This document shows, piece after piece, positions 53,438 through 62,638 of a DNA stretch of 64,000 nucleotides. The notes under the pieces are model-generated. The model ran no database searches. It saw only the letters and a list, made by a program, of their open reading frames with translations, and had not been told where the DNA came from. The position numbers and the translations under genes were made by a program. This DNA is from a bacterium (GTDB taxonomy: Bacteria > Bacteroidota > Ignavibacteria > Ignavibacteriales > Ignavibacteriaceae): NCBI GenBank assembly GCA_016716565.1, contig JADJWC010000002.1, positions 248,001 to 312,000 on the forward strand, in the 5' to 3' direction. Numbering within the stretch: the first letter of the stretch is position 1; every line of letters starts with the position of its first letter.

Positions 53438-54694
53438 TTTTTTTATAGTGGATATTAATTCGTGGATTTTTTCCAAAGGTATATTCTTTTCAGAGCTATC
53501 ACTCATATTTTTCAATTTAAACATTCCTTGTTTGTATTCATCGCCACCAATAAATAAAACATACTTTGCATTCAGTTTATTCGCTTCTCTCATTTGTGCT
53601 TTTACGCTTCTCTGCAGATAATCAAAATCAACAGAGATATTTTCCTTTCTTAATTTTCCAGCAAGTTCGCTGACGACTGATTCTAAATCGTTATCAATCC
53701 TGATTAGATAAGCATCAATTGATTGTTCCGGCAAAGCAAAACTTTTTTCATTTTCGCAGGCGAGAAGAATTCTTTCTATTCCACCTGCGAATCCCGTTGC
53801 GGGAGTTGGTTTCCCTCCAAGTATTTCGATAAGCAAATCATATCTTCCACCACCGCAAAGTGCTGTTTGTGCACCAACGCTTCCACTGTCGATTTCAAAA
53901 GTGAGTTTTGTGTAGTAATCCAATCCTCTGACAAGCGCGGGATCGATTACAAATGGGATTCCCGATTTTGCCAGCTGATTTTTTACAATCTCAAAATCAT
54001 TTTTACTTTCTTCATCGAGATTATCAATAAGCTTCGGTGCATCTTTTATTATTTTCTGATCGGATTCAACTTTGCTGTCAAATATGCGGAGTATGTTTGT
54101 TTCAAATCTTCTTCTGCTGTCTTCGGAAAGATTGGATTTTTTATCTTCAAGAAAAATTTTGAGGACCTTTTTGTAATTCTCTCTTGTCTCTGGTGTCCCA
54201 AGCGAATTTATTTTAACAGTAAGATTTTTTAGTCCGAGTGATTTCAGAATTTCATAAGCCATCTGTATCATCTCAGCATCAAGTAAAGGAGATTTACTTC
54301 CGATTGCTTCTGCACCAAACTGATGAAATTGTCTGAATCTTCCTGCCTGCGGTCTTTCCTGCCTGAACATCGGTGACATATAAAATAATTTTACCAATGA
54401 CTGCTGTGCACCGAGTGAGTGTTCAACAAAGGCACGAACTACTGCAGCAGTCATTTCTGGTTTGAGTGTAAGGCTCGTATCACTTCTATCTTTAAAGGTG
54501 TACATCTCTTTGCCAACGATATCCGTTTCCTCACCAATGCCTCTGGCAAACAGAGCAGTCTCTTCAAAAACAGGTGTGCGGATTTCTTTGTAATTAAAAT
54601 TATTGAATACTCTTTGGACAATATTCTCGAGATATTTCCAGCGTGAAATATCGGATGGCAGGATATCTTTTGTGCCTGTTACAGCTTTAATCAT
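53435..54694 (-). CDS. hisS: histidyl-tRNA synthetase
   Basis: Class II synthetase of 419 residues. Motif 2 region FRQERPQAGRFRQFHQFGAEAIG and the histidine-specific GLDYYTKLTFEI and GGGRYDLLIEILGG are intact; the C-terminal anticodon-binding domain follows (about 325-419). Length is normal. It lies 33 bases after the PTS IIA gene and 82 before rlmB. Confidence 0.96.
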   Translation of the reverse strand: MIKAVTGTKDILPSDISRWKYLENIVQRVFNNFNYKEIRTPVFEETALFARGIGEETDIVGKEMYTFKDRSDTSLTLKPEMTAAVVRAFVEHSLGAQQSLVKLFYMSPMFRQERPQAGRFRQFHQFGAEAIGSKSPLLDAEMIQMAYEILKSLGLKNLTVKINSLGTPETRENYKKVLKIFLEDKKSNLSEDSRRRFETNILRIFDSKVESDQKIIKDAPKLIDNLDEESKNDFEIVKNQLAKSGIPFVIDPALVRGLDYYTKLTFEIDSGSVGAQTALCGGGRYDLLIEILGGKPTPATGFAGGIERILLACENEKSFALPEQSIDAYLIRIDNDLESVVSELAGKLRKENISVDFDYLQRSVKAQMREANKLNAKYVLFIGGDEYKQGMFKLKNMSDSSEKNIPLEKIHELISTIKK

Positions 54695-54727
54695 TTTAAA
54701 AACAGAAGTGAATTTGAGATGTTTTGA

Positions 54728-55198
54728 CTAAACATCGGAATAACTCTGCTCTTCATCCTGGAAAATTTTCAAAATAGATTCCGGACTTTCAGCTTCAATC
54801 AACTTTTTCCTGAACTCTTCATTGTTCATCAGTCGGGAAATTCTGCTCAGAAGTTTAATATGCTTTGCAAGAAGAGTTTCTTTCCCGATAAGTAAAAAGA
54901 CAAGATGCACTGGTTCGCCGTCAAGTGAATCGTATTCAATAGGTGTTGAGCTTTTTCCAAATGCCGCAAGAATATCGGTAACCGAATTCGTTTTGCCGTG
55001 CGGGATTGCAAAGCCTTTTCCAACCCCGGTTGACATTTTTTCTTCTCTTTCAAAAACACATTTTCTTATCTCATCAAGATCAATAACACGCTCATCACCT
55101 TTTAACAGATCAACCAGCTCATTAATCACATCTTGCTTATTAATGCTTTTAAACCCGGTAAGAATATTTTTCGTACTTATAAGTTCGTGAACTTTCAT
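54728..55198 (-). CDS. PTS IIA domain protein (PtsN-like)
   Basis: A 156-residue EIIA domain of the fructose/nitrogen family. The phosphorylated histidine is in GVGKGFAIPHGKT (H67 from the ATG at 55198), followed by LVFLLIGKETLLAKHIKLLSRISRLMNNEEFR. The ATG at 55198 is chosen; a TTG two codons upstream is possible. Without EIIB or EIIC nearby it is probably a regulator rather than a sugar transporter; in E. coli PtsN acts on potassium and nitrogen control. Confidence 0.82.
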   Translation of the reverse strand: MKVHELISTKNILTGFKSINKQDVINELVDLLKGDERVIDLDEIRKCVFEREEKMSTGVGKGFAIPHGKTNSVTDILAAFGKSSTPIEYDSLDGEPVHLVFLLIGKETLLAKHIKLLSRISRLMNNEEFRKKLIEAESPESILKIFQDEEQSYSDV

Positions 55199-55287
55199 AA
55201 TCAATCATTAATTAGAATAATTTGAATTGCAGTTGTGAATTTAGTTATCAGGTATACCTTTCACAAACTATTTCTTAAAATTAATTT

Positions 55288-56601
55288 TTACTGATGATCT
55301 TCGTGAAATTTCTTCAACCGTTTTTCTAAATCAGGGAATTGATCTCTCTGGACAAGTGAGACACATGCTCTGATTCCTTCCAATCGCTGACTTCCTGTTA
55401 TTGCTAAAGAGATTGCACTGATTCCGTAGTACAGCATTTCTTCGAGTAATTGTTCACCCGAGAAATTTGGATATGCATATGTAAAATAGAATCCATCAGC
55501 AATCGGATCGTTCTCATCTTTATCATACACAATATAAAATCCATTATCAGTAAAAAGTTTTTTCATAATTTTAGCCTTAGCGCCGTACTCTTTTACAATA
55601 TCGACAAAATTAAATTGACTATCATTAGCTGCCTTCAGCATTGCTGCAACTGCATATTGAGCTGAATGAGTCACGCCCGCACTAAGTGCATATACTGTTC
55701 CGAAGATCATAGCTCTTCCGAAAATATCAGTTGTGTAAAATCTTTTTAAGTCGGGACATTGTTTTTCGTATAACTTATCCGACATAATCATCAATCCAAT
55801 TCTCTGACCTGCATAGCTGAATGCTTTTGAGCTGGAGATAAATAAAATATAATTGTCCGTATAACGAGCTGCTGTAGCCTGGTACGGCGGTTTGCCGGGA
55901 TGATACAAATCTTTTCTAAAGTCCATAGCAACGTAAGCGAGGTCTTCAAGAACTACAACATTGTGTTTATCTGCAAGTTCAGCTATGATTTTTAACTCCT
56001 TCTCAGTAAAACAAATCCAGGATGGATTATTTGGATTAGAATAAAGCATTGCTGCAATATTTCCTTTAGAAAGATAAGATTCGATTTTTGCTTTAAGTTT
56101 GTCACCTCTGAAATCATAAACGTCAAAAGTTTCAAATTTTCGTCCGAGAACTTTAAGCTGTTGTTTGTGAACCGGAAATCCCGGATCAAGAAAGAGAATT
56201 GTATCTTGTTTTTCATACATTCTGCTGGTTGTAATAAAAGATGCAAAGCTTCCCTGCATAGAACCAACAGTAGGAATACATCCTTCAGGATTTACATCAA
56301 TGTTCAAAAAAAGTTTTACAAACCTTGAGGCTTCATTTTTCAGTTGAGGAATTCCCTGAATGTCCGGATATGTGTTAGCAATCCCTTTTTTAAGCGCTTC
56401 TATTTCGGCATTCACACCAATATCTGCAGCGGGTAAACCCGGTATTCCCATTTCCATTCTTATAAATTTTTCGCCGGTTTCTTTTTCAATATCATCAACT
56501 AGTTTCTTTAATTCACGGATTGTGGCCTTCCCAATGTTCTCAATACGGCTTTCTTTTATTTTTCTTGAAACAACTTCGTAGTTAATAGGTGTGTTTTTCA
56601 T
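55288..56601 (-). CDS. class I/II aminotransferase
   Basis: A 437-residue fold type I PLP enzyme, start at 56601 (MKNTPINYEVVSRKIKESR) since the residues further upstream look like non-coding leader. It has YSNPNNPSWICFTEKEL, VVLEDLAYVAMDFR and the Schiff-base SSSKAFSYAGQRIGLMI; the N-terminal MGIPGLPAADIGVNAEIEAL and CIPTVGSMQGSFASF fit aminotransferases acting on amino acids or aromatic substrates. Exact substrate cannot be assigned. Not part of an obvious operon. Confidence 0.8.
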   Translation of the reverse strand: MKNTPINYEVVSRKIKESRIENIGKATIRELKKLVDDIEKETGEKFIRMEMGIPGLPAADIGVNAEIEALKKGIANTYPDIQGIPQLKNEASRFVKLFLNIDVNPEGCIPTVGSMQGSFASFITTSRMYEKQDTILFLDPGFPVHKQQLKVLGRKFETFDVYDFRGDKLKAKIESYLSKGNIAAMLYSNPNNPSWICFTEKELKIIAELADKHNVVVLEDLAYVAMDFRKDLYHPGKPPYQATAARYTDNYILFISSSKAFSYAGQRIGLMIMSDKLYEKQCPDLKRFYTTDIFGRAMIFGTVYALSAGVTHSAQYAVAAMLKAANDSQFNFVDIVKEYGAKAKIMKKLFTDNGFYIVYDKDENDPIADGFYFTYAYPNFSGEQLLEEMLYYGISAISLAITGSQRLEGIRACVSLVQRDQFPDLEKRLKKFHEDHQ

Positions 56602-56860
56602 TAGAACTCTCAGAATAATACTGACAATAATTTTACATTTAAATTTAAGCAGAAATCGGCTCAAAAGCTGTAATCCTCTTTAAAAACCTGAAATCTGGAT
56701 TTGTTTAATTGATATAAATGCTTATAATCACACCCAGAATATTTCACAATTAAAAGAAAAAACCACTTATAGAATTTTAGCTTACCGAATTATCTCTCAA
56801 TAATTCAGCCTTGATCAAGGTTTAACTAACAATTTATTTCTGAACTAATGCCAAAATTTT
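56602..56860. other. divergent intergenic region
   Basis: 259 AT-rich bases between divergent genes. For the plus-strand gene TTG and TATTTCTG are 21 bases apart, a weak promoter match. No gene, repeat or clear hairpin is seen. Confidence 0.45.
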
Positions 56861-57748
56861 ATGCTAAACAGTAGAAGCAAAATTTTCTGGACCACATTGT
56901 TTTCAGCGATTTTAATTTTATCCAAGCCGATAAATATTTATCCTCAAGTTTCGGATAATGATCTTTCAGAAGTGAAGATACCACTTCATCTTCAGACACA
57001 AATAAGTTATCAGCATCAAAGTGATTTTTCATTGTTTATGGAGGATGGAGTAAACCTCGCTACTGCACCATTCAGTTTTACCTCAACTGATTGGTTGAAA
57101 ACCGGTGCTCTTGTTTTGGCAACAGGTTTAGCTTTCTCGCTTGATCCAAAAATTAAAGATCAGGTCAATTCCCAACGTTCACCTTCTCTGGATAATGCAA
57201 CTGGCTTCGGTGAAAAATATGGTAGTACCAGCTACGCAGGAATTTTTGCAGGTGGAATGTATCTGACAGGAAAAATTTTTAACAATAAAAGTATCGCAAC
57301 AACAGGCAGAATGCTAACCGAATCAATTCTGTACTCGGGATTAGCGGTTTCAATACTTAAATATACAGTTGGAAGATCCCGTCCTTACACGAATGAAGGA
57401 CCGGTTACAATGTTTACTTATTCATTCCAGGAAGCGAACGTTTCATTTCCATCCGGTCATACAGCTACAGCATTTGCTGTTTCAACTGTCTTAGCAAATC
57501 GTATAGATAATCCGTTTGCTACGGTTGCTTTATATGGATTGGCAGGTTTTACCGGCTATCAGAGAATTTATGATAATAAGCATTGGTTTTCCGATGTATT
57601 CGTTGGTGCTGCAATTGGGTATTTCATTGGCAGCAGCATTGTAAATTCGGAAGAGGACAGAGAAAATGAAAATTTTTGGGGAAGTTTAGATGTAATGCCT
57701 TCAGTTAATTCAAGCGGACTGGGATTAAGTTTGCACATGGATTTTTAA
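56861..57748 (+). CDS. PAP2-family phosphatase
   Basis: A 295-residue type 2 phosphatidic-acid phosphatase-like protein with signal/anchor region (1-30). The three motifs are present: K167-x6-RP (K167, R174), PSGH at 197-200, and R235-x5-H241-x3-D245 (GYQRIYDNKHWFSD). Such enzymes act on lipid phosphates or undecaprenyl pyrophosphate in the periplasm. It ends 2 bases from the convergent transporter gene. Substrate unknown. Confidence 0.88.
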   Translation: MLNSRSKIFWTTLFSAILILSKPINIYPQVSDNDLSEVKIPLHLQTQISYQHQSDFSLFMEDGVNLATAPFSFTSTDWLKTGALVLATGLAFSLDPKIKDQVNSQRSPSLDNATGFGEKYGSTSYAGIFAGGMYLTGKIFNNKSIATTGRMLTESILYSGLAVSILKYTVGRSRPYTNEGPVTMFTYSFQEANVSFPSGHTATAFAVSTVLANRIDNPFATVALYGLAGFTGYQRIYDNKHWFSDVFVGAAIGYFIGSSIVNSEEDRENENFWGSLDVMPSVNSSGLGLSLHMDF

Positions 57749-57750
57749 TT

Positions 57751-58650
57751 TTACACATTCCGATGTTCACAGTTTGAACTCTGAGCCGATTTTTCAATCT
57801 GAATGGTTGAATGTTCTATTCCAAAACGGTTGTGCAGCTCCGCACAAATTTTTTTCAGGAAGAAATCATCTTTGGTAGCATACGGAATTACAAGGTGAGC
57901 TGTGAGTGCAGTTTCAGTCGTACTCATCGCCCAGATATGCAGATCGTGGACTTCTTCAACTCCATCAATTTCTTTCAGATACTTACCAACTTCTTTCAGA
58001 TCAATTCCTTTCGGTACTGCATCCATTGAAAGTTGAAACGAATCTTTCAGTAGTCCCCAGGTTCCAATTGTTATTACGAAAACAATAACGAGACTAATTG
58101 CAGGATCCACCCAAAGCCAACCAGTCGATACAATGATTAATCCGGCAAGCACAACTCCCAGAGATACTCCGGCATCGGCAGCCATATGAAGAAATGCACC
58201 TTTAATATTTAAATCTTTCTCTCTTCCTTTCATAAACAGAAGAGCAGTAATTGTATTTATTAAAAATCCGATGCCTGCAACAATCATCATGGTTTGTCCG
58301 TTAACAGGTTCGGGATAAATAATTTTCCTGATTGCTTCAATTGTAATTGCGCCAACCGCAATCATTAAAATGATAGAGTTGAAAAATGCTGCGAGGATCG
58401 TTGACTTTCTTAAACCGTAAGTTCGTTTTTCCGTTGCAGCAGTTTTTGCGAGATATGAAGCACCCCAGGCTAAAAGCAATCCGAGGACGTCACTAAAATT
58501 GTGTCCAGCATCTGCAATCAAAGCCATTGAATTAATTAAAAATCCATATACAAGTTCAACAATGATGTAGAGAACATTCAGGATGATTCCAATAATGAAG
58601 GCACGATTAAAATTTTGGGAGTGGGAATGATTATGATTGTGATGCGACAT
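57751..58650 (-). CDS. cation diffusion facilitator, CzcD/ZitB-like
   Basis: A 299-residue CDF transporter that exports divalent metals, typically Zn2+, in exchange for protons. The N-terminus is His-rich (HHNHNHSHSQN). Six membrane helices carry the two metal sites, D47/H50...D54 in ADAGHNFSD and the HMAADAGVSL site near residue 155. A C-terminal cytoplasmic domain with HDLHIWAMS and HLVIPY follows. It is 9 bases after the second CDF protein, with which it is probably coexpressed. Confidence 0.92.
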   Translation of the reverse strand: MSHHNHNHSHSQNFNRAFIIGIILNVLYIIVELVYGFLINSMALIADAGHNFSDVLGLLLAWGASYLAKTAATEKRTYGLRKSTILAAFFNSIILMIAVGAITIEAIRKIIYPEPVNGQTMMIVAGIGFLINTITALLFMKGREKDLNIKGAFLHMAADAGVSLGVVLAGLIIVSTGWLWVDPAISLVIVFVITIGTWGLLKDSFQLSMDAVPKGIDLKEVGKYLKEIDGVEEVHDLHIWAMSTTETALTAHLVIPYATKDDFFLKKICAELHNRFGIEHSTIQIEKSAQSSNCEHRNV

Positions 58651-58659
58651 TTAATAATT

Positions 58660-59325
58660 TTACTTTGAATTCAAAATTGGTGATTTGTTCTCAGATTCAC
58701 AGTCATCACAATTACACATTAAATTTCCGCTTTTCACTTTTTCAAATGCTTCTCTTCCCTCTTTGAAAGCAAAGTAAGCAATTCCTAATGATCCTAAAAT
58801 ATCGAAGTAAGCAATATCAAATAATTCGTACAATCCACTTGATGCAAGCAGAATAAATGAAAGATAAAAACAGGTTTTTGTACAATTCGCATCTGCAATG
58901 ATTGCATCTGAGCTTAATGCTTTACCAACTTTTAATTTTGAAGTCATCAGCCAATACATTGTTGCAATTGATATCACAGCGATAATTATCCCAGGAAGTG
59001 TTGTCGAGGGTTTTACATCATTAAAAATATTGAGAACTGAACCTGCTATTAATCCGAGCACTAAAAGATAAAATACACTTCCTGTTATTCTCAATGCAGT
59101 TTTTTCAAATTCATCACGAGTTTGAACTTTCGAATGCTTCATTCTAAAAATCATATGAGCAATTCCTATTCCTGAAATCACTTCAACAAAACTGTCAACA
59201 CCGAAACCAAGCAATGCAAGAGTTTCATCCCCAGCGCCGAAATAGACAGAGATCAATCCTTCTGCAATATTGTAGAAGATTGTTATCAGACTAAGTATAA
59301 ATGCTTTTTTAATTAAATTATTCAT
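58660..59325 (-). CDS. second CDF-like cation transporter, short form
   Basis: A 221-residue membrane protein with about five to six helices and CDF-like acidic positions (LLGFGVDSFVEVISG and DAIIADANCTKTC). It lacks the usual cytoplasmic domain of CDF proteins, and its C-terminus has a CNCDDCES motif that looks metal-binding. It may work as a partner of the full CDF protein or alone. It lies between a YHS gene and the full CDF gene, 11 bases from a terminator-like hairpin. Confidence 0.75.
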   Translation of the reverse strand: MNNLIKKAFILSLITIFYNIAEGLISVYFGAGDETLALLGFGVDSFVEVISGIGIAHMIFRMKHSKVQTRDEFEKTALRITGSVFYLLVLGLIAGSVLNIFNDVKPSTTLPGIIIAVISIATMYWLMTSKLKVGKALSSDAIIADANCTKTCFYLSFILLASSGLYELFDIAYFDILGSLGIAYFAFKEGREAFEKVKSGNLMCNCDDCESENKSPILNSK

Positions 59326-59335
59326 CGATAGTACT

Positions 59336-59369
59336 AAAATAAAAAAAGGGATGCATTAAAGTACATCCC
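59336..59369 (-). terminator. terminator-like hairpin upstream of the CDF pair
   Basis: On the minus strand AGGGATG, a 10-base loop and CATCCCT are followed by TTTTTTATTTTAG. It follows the YHS gene ending at 59391 and stops 11 bases before the start of the downstream CDF-like gene, so it would have to be read through, bypassed by a promoter not seen here, or serve as an attenuator. Confidence 0.78.
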
Positions 59370-59390
59370 TAACTTAACTATAAATGACGA

Positions 59391-59753
59391 CTAACTTTTT
59401 ATGAACTTTGATCCATCCTCATTGAGGTTTTTCAAATAAGTTTCAGGGTTTTTTATAAACTTTGAAGTACAATCTTCACAGCAAAAACCGATAAGCATCC
59501 CATTATACTCAGTTGAAGGTGAATCTGACTTTACTTTACTTCCTTCGACAGGACATACTTTATTCCAGATTTGAACGACTGCTGCGTCTTCATTCGTTTC
59601 CAAATTTGCTTCACTTTTGCTTTCCTTTGTTCCGCAGCAGCTATGAGAGCATTCCTTCTTTTCTTTCTTTTCTGTTTCAGGTTTTTCCTGTGCAAAAGAA
59701 ATCACACCGAGAAATGCGATTACTGAAAAGATGATCATGAGTTGTTTGAGCAT
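59391..59753 (-). CDS. secreted YHS-domain metal-binding protein
   Basis: A 120-residue protein with a signal peptide (1-21) and a YHS domain: NKVCPVEGSKV...MLIGFCCEDCTSKF. A CSHSCCG motif sits near residue 37, between signal peptide and domain. The cysteines suggest binding of a soft metal such as copper or zinc. It is a paralogue of the next gene upstream. Metal identity is inferred from family and neighbours. Confidence 0.82.
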   Translation of the reverse strand: MLKQLMIIFSVIAFLGVISFAQEKPETEKKEKKECSHSCCGTKESKSEANLETNEDAAVVQIWNKVCPVEGSKVKSDSPSTEYNGMLIGFCCEDCTSKFIKNPETYLKNLNEDGSKFIKS

Positions 59754-59788
59754 TTTGTTTTTCCTTTTATTTATGAGTTAATTCATTT

Positions 59789-59885
59789 GTCATTGCGAGG
59801 ATCCGCTAAAAGCGGAGACGAAGCAATCTTACTACATTTTTTTTGCAGATTGCTTCGCCCCGATTAATCGGGACTCGCAATAACG
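59789..59885. repeat. 97-bp dispersed inverted repeat
   Basis: Outer arms CATTGCGAG (59791-59799) and CTCGCAATA; inner arms CGAAGCAATC and GATTGCTTCG; two inner hairpins, TCCGCTAAAAGCGGA and CCCGATTAATCGGG. It has the build of a cruciform-forming element. A short copy of the same family is inside the gene at 42646. Confidence 0.8.
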
Positions 59886-59893
59886 TTTGTCGT

Positions 59894-60244
59894 TTATTTT
59901 CTTCCTATAAACCTTGTTCCGTCTTCATTTAAATTCTTTGAATACTTTTCGGGATTCTTTTCGAATTTTGCATCACAGCCGGGACAGCAGAATCCATAAA
60001 GCTTACCATTGTATTCAACAGTTGGTCCGTCAACGTCAACTTTGTTGCCCATAACCGGACAGACTTTATTCCAAATCTCTAATTCAGCTGAATCTTGAGT
60101 TGAACTACTGTCAACGGGTTCTTCTAAAGTTGTTACTGAATCATTCTTTGCTTCCTCATTCATTTCCTGAGGTTTTTCCTGAGCAATAATGAATGAACTG
60201 ACAATTATGAATATTGATATTATTATTAATATTTTATTTAACAT
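59894..60244 (-). CDS. second secreted YHS-domain protein
   Basis: A 116-residue protein with signal peptide (1-21) and YHS domain NKVCPVMGNKV...YGFCCPGCDAKF, without the N-terminal cysteine motif of its neighbour. It is the upstream paralogue in the module. A Ser/Asp/Glu-rich linker lies between signal peptide and domain. Metal-binding role inferred from the family. Confidence 0.82.
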   Translation of the reverse strand: MLNKILIIISIFIIVSSFIIAQEKPQEMNEEAKNDSVTTLEEPVDSSSTQDSAELEIWNKVCPVMGNKVDVDGPTVEYNGKLYGFCCPGCDAKFEKNPEKYSKNLNEDGTRFIGRK

Positions 60245-60268
60245 TTTGTTACTCTTAATAAATTGATT

Positions 60269-60338
60269 GTCACATTGAGCTTGTCGAAATGTGACTGCTT
60301 AAAATTTGATTGTCATCCTTCGACAAGCTCAGGATGAC
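60269..60338. repeat. dispersed inverted repeat
   Basis: GTCACATTGAGCTTGTCGAA with ATGTGAC, and GTCATCCTTCGACAAGCTCA with GGATGAC. Each half is a stem-loop with 8-base arms (GTCACATT/AATGTGAC and GTCATCCT/AGGATGAC), and the two loops are complementary to each other. Lies between the TonB receptor and the YHS gene. Confidence 0.75.
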
Positions 60339-60347
60339 TAAGCATAA

Positions 60348-62558
60348 TTACAAAACACTGAGTCTCAAACCAAGATAAAACTTTCTTCCGTCAACCGGTC
60401 CCCAAACAAGTGATGCATCAAAGTATTCACCGAATGGATCGTCAGATGCAATTATAGGATTATCTTGTGTGAAATCCAGAAGGTTTTCAACACCAAAGTA
60501 TAAATCAACGATATCAATCTTCTTTGTAACCTGAGCATTGATATTTACAAATTCGGAAAAAGATTCTGATCTCCGGTATTGTTCTGGATTATCTTCAGTA
60601 GATGGAACTCTTCCGTCTCCATTCAACAAGAATGATGTATCAAAAAGCCAATCACGCTCCTCAGTTGCATACGAAAGGGTTAGTAAACCTTTATATTTGC
60701 TGATGAGAGGTTTTGTTAAAAGTTTTTCTCCATATTGTGTTTTTACATCAGAGTATCTGAATGCAGCAGTAAGATCCAGTCGTTGGATTAATTCGTACGC
60801 AAGTTCAATCTGATAATTATTTGAAAATGATTTACCATCAAGATCATAAAATCTTACCTGCCTTACATCACTGTCAATATCGACAACTGTCTGCTTACTG
60901 AAATCTGTCCGATAAAAATCAGCTGTAATCCTTAAGTCGCGATTGTTGATAGAGAAATATCTTGTCAGATTGAAACCATAATTCCAACCTTCCTCATACG
61001 TTGGATTATTGATTACAACGAACTGACGCGAACTCGCAAGGTAGTTCATATTTTCAGCAAAAAGATTTACCGAACGATATCCTTTTCCTCCCGAAATTCT
61101 TAAAGTTGTGTTTTCATCGATACCGTACTTCACATGAAGTCGTGGTGTAAAGAAAGTTCCGTACAAATTATGAAAGTCAACTCTGGCACCGGGAACAACG
61201 GCAATCTGTGGAAGTGGGGAAAAGTTATACTCAGCAAAAATTCCCGGTCTTGATTCTTTTCTGAAAAAATCAATTCCATTGTATTCTTCTTCATATTGAT
61301 CGAAAACGTAACTACCACCAAGCGTTATTGCATGAACTTCGTCTTCAGTTTTTGCTTCAAAAACAAGCTTTGAAGAAAATGATCTTAACTTCGAATCATA
61401 TTGCCTTAATCCAAACAATGAATTCTGGTCTTGATACTGTCCATTCAAAATTAAACCCATACTTGCATAAGGCTCACTGTTGAATACGTATCCATTTTTA
61501 GCATACACTTCATATCGTTTTGTATCAACATCGATATCATACAAGTGACCAGAATGACTGCTTGAATGAGATTCAGAAATTTGCCCGGCATTTCTTTGTT
61601 CATTAATTACCTGTATACCAAATTGCGATTCATATCCGGTGAAGGACTGATAATGCCATCTATTCATAAAATTAAATTGCTTTACTTCAGGCTGATCGGC
61701 AAAGAAATCATGATTATGATCAAAAGTTTTTGTAACAAAATCGGAATGCGCTAACAACAGAGTTGAAAGATTTTCCGATATCTGCAATGCAGCATTTGCG
61801 TTCAAGTCAGTTTTATAATGCGAACTTTGAAAAGCATTAAAATAATATCTTTCGATATCGTCCGGCTTTTTATAATCAATGTTAATTTGTCCTGTAATAG
61901 ATTCATATCCATTTACAACAGAACCAGCACCTTTAGATACGCTGATCGCTGTCATCCAGGGTCCAGGGACATAACCAAGTCCGAATGTATTTGTAATCCC
62001 TTTCAATGTCGGAACGTTTTCAAACATTATGTTTGTGTAGATTCCAGCCAGTCCTAAAAGTTGAATTTGTTTTGCACCTGTCACTGCATCCTGAAACTGA
62101 ACATCAACACTTGCATTAGTTGTAAAGCTTTCCGATAAGTTGCAGCAAGCAGCTTTAAGCAATTCTTTGCTCGTTATAATTTCAGTTGGTCTTGCATCAA
62201 GCTCATCAAAATATTTTGACAACGATGTTCCTGTTACAACCACTTCTTTCAATTCTCTGTTTACTGACAGAACAATTTCAATACTCTCCATATATGATGA
62301 GATTTCGACAGTATCAGGCTGATAGCCAATATAACTAACAATCAAATGAAGGTGATCAGAATCTATCTTCTCCAGAAAAAATATTCCATCATCATTTGTT
62401 GTCGTTCCAATTTGGGTACCTTCCCAGAAAACATTTGTCCCGACCAGCGGTATCTTTTGTTGTTTCTCATCTAACTCGTAAACTATTCCTTTAAATGTCT
62501 GAGTAAATCCATAGTTTGCCGAGAATAAAATGAGAATCGCAAATAATAGTGATTTCAT
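60348..62558 (-). CDS. TonB-dependent outer-membrane receptor, likely for metal
   Basis: A 736-residue receptor: signal peptide (1-19), a carboxypeptidase-regulatory-like beta domain (about 20-100, FKGIVYELDEKQQKIPLVGT), a plug with AACCNLSESFTTNASVDVQF and GGAGSVVNGYESITGQINID, and a beta-barrel ending YLGLRLSVL. The AACCNLSESF pattern is found in Bacteroidota receptors for copper and other metals, and two His-rich stretches (FDHNHDFF and HSSSHSGHLYD) lie in predicted outer loops. With its neighbours this suggests metal uptake or sensing; ligand is inferred. Confidence 0.85.
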   Translation of the reverse strand: MKSLLFAILILFSANYGFTQTFKGIVYELDEKQQKIPLVGTNVFWEGTQIGTTTNDDGIFFLEKIDSDHLHLIVSYIGYQPDTVEISSYMESIEIVLSVNRELKEVVVTGTSLSKYFDELDARPTEIITSKELLKAACCNLSESFTTNASVDVQFQDAVTGAKQIQLLGLAGIYTNIMFENVPTLKGITNTFGLGYVPGPWMTAISVSKGAGSVVNGYESITGQINIDYKKPDDIERYYFNAFQSSHYKTDLNANAALQISENLSTLLLAHSDFVTKTFDHNHDFFADQPEVKQFNFMNRWHYQSFTGYESQFGIQVINEQRNAGQISESHSSSHSGHLYDIDVDTKRYEVYAKNGYVFNSEPYASMGLILNGQYQDQNSLFGLRQYDSKLRSFSSKLVFEAKTEDEVHAITLGGSYVFDQYEEEYNGIDFFRKESRPGIFAEYNFSPLPQIAVVPGARVDFHNLYGTFFTPRLHVKYGIDENTTLRISGGKGYRSVNLFAENMNYLASSRQFVVINNPTYEEGWNYGFNLTRYFSINNRDLRITADFYRTDFSKQTVVDIDSDVRQVRFYDLDGKSFSNNYQIELAYELIQRLDLTAAFRYSDVKTQYGEKLLTKPLISKYKGLLTLSYATEERDWLFDTSFLLNGDGRVPSTEDNPEQYRRSESFSEFVNINAQVTKKIDIVDLYFGVENLLDFTQDNPIIASDDPFGEYFDASLVWGPVDGRKFYLGLRLSVL

Positions 62559-62593
62559 TTTTTTACCTATCTTATTTTAATTCATACTAAGCA

Positions 62594-62608
62594 GCGGCAC
62601 AAAGCCGC
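62594..62608 (-). other. small hairpin before the TonB receptor
   Basis: GCGGC, ACAAA, GCCGC: a perfect 5-bp GC stem 36 bases ahead of the receptor start, in the leader after the HYC/CC/PP terminator. May influence read-through or mRNA stability. Confidence 0.4.
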
Positions 62609-62611
62609 AAG

Positions 62612-62636
62612 AAAAAATTCTTCAATAATTGAAGAA
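62612..62636 (-). terminator. terminator after the HYC/CC/PP gene
   Basis: On the minus strand TTCTTCAATTATTGAAGAA (8-bp stem, 3-base loop) is followed by TTTTTT. It begins 2 bases after the stop codon of the upstream gene. Confidence 0.72.
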
Positions 62637-62638
62637 GA

